Source: JAYVSZ01 sp043774925
GTDB lineage: Bacteria; Pseudomonadota; Gammaproteobacteria; Burkholderiales; Methylophilaceae
Direction of reading: 5' to 3'
Length of the DNA stretch: 46,942 nucleotides
Assembly (NCBI GenBank): GCA_043774925.1
Contig: JAYVSZ010000050.1
Location: 1 to 46,942 of the forward strand
The position numbers and the translations under genes are program-made. Each line of letters opens with the position of its first letter. The first letter of the stretch is position 1. Below, piece after piece: positions 42,905-46,942 of this stretch. The notes below the pieces were generated by a model. The model made no database searches. It saw only the letters and a list, made by a program, of their open reading frames with translations, and was not told the origin of the DNA.

Positions 42905-44836
42905 ATGGGTAAAATTATTGGAATTGACTTAGGTACAACAAACTCTTGCGTTGCCGTGATGGAAGGCGGCAAGCCACGCGTCATTGAAAACGCAGAAGGC
43001 GCACGCACCACGCCATCTATCATCGCATATCAAGATGACGGTGAAATTTTGGCAGGCGCACCGGCCAAGCGTCAAGCAGTGACTAATCCAAAAAATACGC
43101 TGTACGCAGTTAAGCGTTTAATTGGTCGCCGTTTTGACGAAAAAGAAGTGCAAAAAGACATTAAATTGATGCCTTACACCATTGCCAAAGCCGACAACGG
43201 CGATGCATGGGTGGAAGTGCGTGGCGAAAAAATGGCGCCGCCACAAATTTCGGCTGAAGTGTTGCGTAAAATGAAAAAAACCGCTGAAGATTACTTGGGC
43301 GAAGAAGTCACTGAGGCCGTAATTACCGTGCCTGCATACTTTAACGATAGCCAACGCCAAGCCACTAAAGACGCTGGCCGTATCGCTGGTTTAGATGTTA
43401 AGCGCATCATTAACGAGCCTACAGCAGCTGCGCTGGCGTTTGGCATGGATAAACAAGAAGGCGACCGCAAAATTGCCGTGTATGACTTAGGCGGCGGTAC
43501 GTTTGACGTTTCAATTATCGAAATCTCTGCGATTGATGGCGAGCATCAATTTGAAGTGCTCTCTACCAATGGCGATACATTCCTAGGTGGTGAAGACTTT
43601 GACAACCGTTTAATTGACTTTTTAGCGGATGAGTTCAAAAAAGACAATGGCGGCTTAGATTTACGCAACGATTTACTCGCTAAACAGCGCTTAAAAGAAG
43701 CGGCAGAAAAAGCGAAGATTGAATTATCTTCCAGCGCCCAAACCGAAGTGAACTTGCCTTATATTACGGCAGATGCAACAGGCCCTAAACATTTGGTAGT
43801 AAAAATTACGCGCACTAAGTTTGAATCACTGGTTGAAGACTTAATTGAACGCACCATGGCACCATGCCGCACAGCCATTAAAGACGCGGGTGTTAGCTTA
43901 GATGACATTTCTGACGTGATTTTAGTCGGCGGTCAAAGCCGTATGCCGAAAGTGCAAGAAAAAGTGAAAGAAATCTTTGGCAAAGAGCCCCGTAAAGATG
44001 TCAACCCTGACGAAGCAGTGGCTGTTGGCGCGGCCATTCAAGGTGGCGTATTGCAAGGTGATGTTAAAGACGTGTTGTTGCTCGACGTTACTCCTTTAAG
44101 CTTAGGCATCGAAACGCTTGGCGGCGTGATGACTAAGCTTATCAAAAAGAACACAACGATTCCAACCAAAGCAGCGCAAACCTTTTCTACGGCCGATGAC
44201 AACCAAAATGCGGTGACCATTCAAGTGTTGCAGGGCGAGCGTGAAATGGCAAGCGGCAATAAATCGCTAGGCCAATTTAATTTGAGTGATATTCCACCAG
44301 CACCGCGTGGCATGCCGCAAATTGAAGTGACGTTTGATATTGACGCGAATGGTATTTTGCATGTTTCTGCCAAAGATAAAGCCACCGGCAAAGAGAACAA
44401 AATTACCATTAAGGCAAACTCTGGCTTGAGCGAAGAAGAAATCAAACGCATGGAAGAGGACGCTGCTGCGCATGCGGATGAAGACAAAGCCTTGCGGGAA
44501 TTGGTGGATGCACGTAACAGTGCCGATGGCATGGTACACAGCGTGAAAAAATCATTGACTGAGCATGGCGACAAGTTGGATGAAGCTGAAAAAACGGCGA
44601 TTGAAACCGCGATTAAAGACGTGGAAGACGTGCTGAAAGAAGGCGACAAAGAAACGATTGAAGCCAAAACCAACATCTTGATGGAAGCTTCACAAAAATT
44701 AGGCGAGAAAGTTTACGCCGCCGAGCAAGCGAAAGCGAACGCAGAAAATGCGCAACCTAGCCCAGAAGGCGAAAAAACAGTGGATGCCGAAGTGGTGGAT
44801 GCCGAATTTGAAGAAGTAAAATCTGACAAGGCGTAA
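42905..44836 (+). CDS. dnaK: Chaperone protein DnaK (Hsp70)
   Basis: The 643-residue ATP-driven chaperone begins GKIIGIDLGTTNSCVAVMEG; its nucleotide-binding domain has ITVPAYFNDSQRQATKDAG, VYDLGGGTFDVSI and VILVGGQSRMPKVQ. The substrate domain starts after DVLLLDVTPLSLGIETLGG, with the helical lid to the end (tail EEVKSDKA). It has a good RBS (AAAGGAAA). A clear terminator follows. Confidence 0.98.
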   Translation: MGKIIGIDLGTTNSCVAVMEGGKPRVIENAEGARTTPSIIAYQDDGEILAGAPAKRQAVTNPKNTLYAVKRLIGRRFDEKEVQKDIKLMPYTIAKADNGDAWVEVRGEKMAPPQISAEVLRKMKKTAEDYLGEEVTEAVITVPAYFNDSQRQATKDAGRIAGLDVKRIINEPTAAALAFGMDKQEGDRKIAVYDLGGGTFDVSIIEISAIDGEHQFEVLSTNGDTFLGGEDFDNRLIDFLADEFKKDNGGLDLRNDLLAKQRLKEAAEKAKIELSSSAQTEVNLPYITADATGPKHLVVKITRTKFESLVEDLIERTMAPCRTAIKDAGVSLDDISDVILVGGQSRMPKVQEKVKEIFGKEPRKDVNPDEAVAVGAAIQGGVLQGDVKDVLLLDVTPLSLGIETLGGVMTKLIKKNTTIPTKAAQTFSTADDNQNAVTIQVLQGEREMASGNKSLGQFNLSDIPPAPRGMPQIEVTFDIDANGILHVSAKDKATGKENKITIKANSGLSEEEIKRMEEDAAAHADEDKALRELVDARNSADGMVHSVKKSLTEHGDKLDEAEKTAIETAIKDVEDVLKEGDKETIEAKTNILMEASQKLGEKVYAAEQAKANAENAQPSPEGEKTVDAEVVDAEFEEVKSDKA

Positions 44837-44856
44837 TAAGCGCTAGTAAACAAACC

Positions 44857-44891
44857 AAACACACTGTGGACTAAACCCGCAGTGTGTTTTT
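44857..44891 (+). terminator. Terminator between dnaK and dnaJ
   Basis: AAACACACTG pairs with CAGTGTGTTT around a 13-base loop and runs into TTTTT. dnaJ starts only 37 bases later, so part of dnaJ expression must come from readthrough or a promoter inside this short gap. Confidence 0.8.
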
Positions 44892-44927
44892 GCCTATGTA
44901 ACAAGACAAAAGCTAAAGAGATAAAAA

Positions 44928-46049
44928 ATGGCTGCAAAAAAAGACTACTACGAAGTGCTGGGTTTAAACAAAGACGCTTCAGCCGAGGACATTAAAAAGT
45001 CTTATCGCAAGCTGGCGATGAAGCATCACCCTGACCGTAATCCAGACAACCCGAAAGCCGAAGAACATTTTAAAGAAGCAAAAGAAGCTTACGAAATATT
45101 ATCCGACGATCAAAAACGCGGTGCTTATGACCAATACGGTCATGCAGGCGTCGACCAATCTGCAGGCGGCGGCGCGGGCTTTGGTGGCGCAGGTTTTGGT
45201 GACGCTTTTGGTGACATTTTTGGTGATATTTTTGGCGGTCAAGGGCGCGGTCAGCGCAATAACGTCTACCGCGGTGCCGATTTACGCTACAACATGGAAA
45301 TCTCGCTAGAAGATGCAGCCAAAGGCACAGAAACGAAAATACGCATTCCAGTCATGTCGGCATGCGAAACCTGCAAAGGCTCTGGCGCCCGCCCTGGCAC
45401 TAGCCCCGTCACATGTACAACTTGCGCCGGACACGGTCAAGTACGCATGCAACAAGGCTTTTTCTCGGTGCAACAAACCTGCCCAAAATGCCATGGCACA
45501 GGCAAAATGGTGAAAGACCCTTGCCCCACTTGCAACGCGGCTGGGCGCGTGAAACAGCATAAGACTTTATCCGTAAAAATCCCAACTGGCGTAGATGAAG
45601 GCGATAGAATTAGACTAACTGGCGAAGGTGAGGCTGGCGTCAATGGCGGTCCAACGGGCGATTTATACGTGGTAATTCACCTGAAGCAACACGAAATTTT
45701 TGAGCGTGAAGGCGGCAATTTACATTGCGAAATGCCGATTAGCTTCAGCACCGCCGCACTTGGCGGCGAGATTGAAGTGCCCACATTGGGCGGCTCGGCT
45801 AAAATGAAAATCCCCGCAGAAACGCAAACTGGCGGCGTTTTTAGACTGCGCGGCAAAGGTATTAAGCCATTGCGCTCTAACGAACATGGCGATTTGATGG
45901 TGCATGTGGTAGTAGAAACACCGGTAAAACTCACCGAGAAACAAAAAGAATTGCTGCGTGAATTCGAAATAAGCACGCAAGCGGATTCTGGTAAACACAG
46001 CCCAAAAAACAAAAGCTGGTTAGATAAAGCAAAGGCATTTTTTGGCTAG
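44928..46049 (+). CDS. dnaJ: Chaperone protein DnaJ (Hsp40)
   Basis: The 373-residue type I DnaJ stimulates DnaK ATPase and delivers substrates. The J domain has KHHPDRNPDN, followed by a Gly/Phe-rich linker (residues about 76-110), four zinc repeats CETCKGSG, CTTCAGHG, CPKCHGTG and CPTCNAAG, and the C-terminal substrate domains (VKIPTGVDEGDRIRLTGEGE). All hallmarks are intact. Confidence 0.97.
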   Translation: MAAKKDYYEVLGLNKDASAEDIKKSYRKLAMKHHPDRNPDNPKAEEHFKEAKEAYEILSDDQKRGAYDQYGHAGVDQSAGGGAGFGGAGFGDAFGDIFGDIFGGQGRGQRNNVYRGADLRYNMEISLEDAAKGTETKIRIPVMSACETCKGSGARPGTSPVTCTTCAGHGQVRMQQGFFSVQQTCPKCHGTGKMVKDPCPTCNAAGRVKQHKTLSVKIPTGVDEGDRIRLTGEGEAGVNGGPTGDLYVVIHLKQHEIFEREGGNLHCEMPISFSTAALGGEIEVPTLGGSAKMKIPAETQTGGVFRLRGKGIKPLRSNEHGDLMVHVVVETPVKLTEKQKELLREFEISTQADSGKHSPKNKSWLDKAKAFFG

Positions 46050-46197
46050 AATTATTGAGTAAAACAAGCCTACGAAGCGCACGGATATTGGCTCTGCAAC
46101 AAAATACTACAAAGCCTTACATTTGAGTTACAGCGTGGTCATTTCTCCGTAATATCTTTTTGTTATAGTGTCTTCTTGATATAAAAGGAGATACAAA

Positions 46198-46539
46198 ATG
46201 ATGCAACTTAATTTAACCAAAAAATTTTTAATTGTTGGCTTAGTCATTGCCAGCATAGGCGCAAATGCGGCGGGATTCAAAAAATCGGCTACATATACGG
46301 GCATGGTGATTACGCCTGAAAAATTTTACGAAATCGTCGAAAATACTAAAGGTGGCCAAGTCGCCATAAACTTTGGTACGCCTGATAGCATCAACACGAT
46401 GCGCGAGCCATCTGGCGCTGTAAGTGGTGTGGTGTGGGTTTACCACAATGCTGTAGCCAAGCAAGATAAAAAGATGGATGCCAATTTTATGATTGTAAAT
46501 GGCGAACTGAAATACGTAACTTTATCAAACGATAGCTAA
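46198..46539 (+). CDS. Small exported protein, possibly BamE/SmpA-like
   Basis: I do not recognise a named family. The 113-residue protein has a signal peptide (LIVGLVIASIGANA, likely cleaved after ANA) and no lipobox, so it should be free in the periplasm. The mature part (PEKFYEIVENTKGGQVAINF, GTPDSI, then VVWVYHNAV and VNGELKYVTL) recalls the BamE/SmpA fold, in which a short helix pair precedes a beta-hairpin sheet. A strong AAAGGAG lies before the double ATG. A bidirectional terminator follows. Confidence 0.7.
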   Translation: MMQLNLTKKFLIVGLVIASIGANAAGFKKSATYTGMVITPEKFYEIVENTKGGQVAINFGTPDSINTMREPSGAVSGVVWVYHNAVAKQDKKMDANFMIVNGELKYVTLSNDS

Positions 46540-46561
46540 TTTTATTTAGCTAACTTAGCCG

Positions 46562-46586
46562 AAAAGCCTGCGATTGCAGGCTTTTT
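46562..46586. terminator. Bidirectional terminator
   Basis: AAAAGCCTGC-GATT-GCAGGCTTTTT forms a perfect 10-bp stem with T-runs on both strands, between the convergent small genes ending at 46539 and 46590. Confidence 0.88.
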
Positions 46587-46589
46587 AAA

Positions 46590-46832
46590 TTAATTAAGCG
46601 TTTTGAATATAGTACGCAATTCATCTTGCGGATCGGCAAAATCCTCATAGGTTTTGCCAGTCGTGCGTGCATACCAATACTTGCTGTTCCACACATCGCC
46701 TTCAATTTTATGAAGTACCGCGTGAATCCAGTTGGCAATCGGGTCGAAGTAATCTTGCGCGATATTGTGCGACGCGCGCCAATCACCATCTAGGGCAGCT
46801 TGCACGGCGATAATGAGCGCTTCTTTATTCAT
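46590..46832 (-). CDS. Conserved hypothetical small protein
   Basis: The 80-residue product starts at ATG 46832 (MNKEALIIAVQAALDGDWRA). It is likely soluble and helical with SHNIAQDYFDPIANWIHAVL and NSKYWYARTTGKTYEDF; I recall similar short uncharacterised proteins in proteobacteria with a DPxAxWIHAVLHxxEGD core, but no function is known. It overlaps the end of the upstream reading frame by eight bases, so it is probably translated from the same transcript. Confidence 0.75.
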   Translation of the reverse strand: MNKEALIIAVQAALDGDWRASHNIAQDYFDPIANWIHAVLHKIEGDVWNSKYWYARTTGKTYEDFADPQDELRTIFKTLN

Positions 46833-46942
46833 CAAAAAACCTGAGCTTTTTACTTCTCGGTAAGTTTTTTAATTGCGCTTCTGCAATGCTGGCGCTTGAA
46901 CGGTCTGGGTATGGCTTTGAGGCGATTACTTTAACAGGCGGA
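46825..46942 (-). CDS. C-terminal end of an unidentified gene (cut by window edge)
   Basis: An open frame enters from the right edge and gives 38 residues (PPVKVIASKPYPDRSSASIA, ending KKLRFFDE) before TAA. The overlap with the next start (ATGAATAA) is typical of operon genes, which supports it as real. The piece is too short to name. Confidence 0.5.
   Translation of the reverse strand, partial: PPVKVIASKPYPDRSSASIAEAQLKNLPRSKKLRFFDE

Noticed and set aside
1..46942. CRISPR array, prophage, transposase or tRNA genes
   Set aside because: I saw no regularly spaced repeats, no phage or transposase protein motifs, and no cloverleaf-like sequence. The repeats present are dispersed palindromes and a few direct pairs.

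Overview
The window is a gene-dense piece of a proteobacterial chromosome, most likely a betaproteobacterium and probably a methylotroph of the Methylophilaceae (Methylotenera/Methylophilus-like). This rests on recognised protein families, betaproteobacterial gene neighbourhoods (divergent fur/bamE followed by dapB and carAB; nadK-recN facing hrcA-hemH), an edd-eda pair as in KDPG-type ribulose-monophosphate metabolism, and moderate base composition. No 16S rRNA or other marker is present, so the family assignment is inference.

Layout. (1) 1-6907, minus strand: bamE, dapB, two tandem membrane diguanylate cyclases, carA and the 5' part of carB. (2) 7004-10301, plus strand: fur, an M48 protease lipoprotein with TPRs, a membrane protein with a pseudopilin-like tail, and a cupredoxin lipoprotein between two 65-bp direct repeats. 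(3) 10421-12940, minus: nadK and recN; facing them, hrcA, hemH and a three-gene RND efflux system (13039-20906). (4) 20938-25125, plus: hldD, gmhA, hldE and waaF, covering ADP-heptose synthesis (except the GmhB phosphatase) and heptosyltransferase II. (5) 25113-29200, minus: HAD phosphatase, polyprenyl-phosphate glycosyltransferase, LAB_N membrane protein, ugd and a UDP-glucuronate 4-epimerase, a plausible route to UDP-galacturonate and a lipid-linked sugar. (6) 29375-32084, minus: edd and eda with large palindromic repeats around them. (7) 32288-42169: LPS core/O-antigen genes (LpxL-type acyltransferase, glycosyltransferases, O-antigen ligase, FkbM methyltransferase, waaC, OafA-type acyltransferase). 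(8) 42275-46049: grpE, dnaK and dnaJ with sigma-32-like promoters. (9) The right end holds a small exported protein and two small minus-strand genes, one cut by the window edge.

The unusual part is the LPS locus at 35-42 kb, which shows three independent disruptions. A glycosyltransferase-like gene has an in-frame stop codon followed by 61 codons of coherent C-terminus. An exact 87-bp copy of the waaC 5' end sits 1.36 kb upstream of intact waaC, fused to the 3' tail of a foreign reading frame and followed by an inserted glycosyltransferase gene. An OafA/SGNH acyltransferase is frameshifted exactly at a run of eight G. Together these suggest recent rearrangement, and possibly on/off variation, of cell-surface glycans. 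Repeated palindromic elements of several kinds punctuate the intergenic regions, and some contain start or stop codons.
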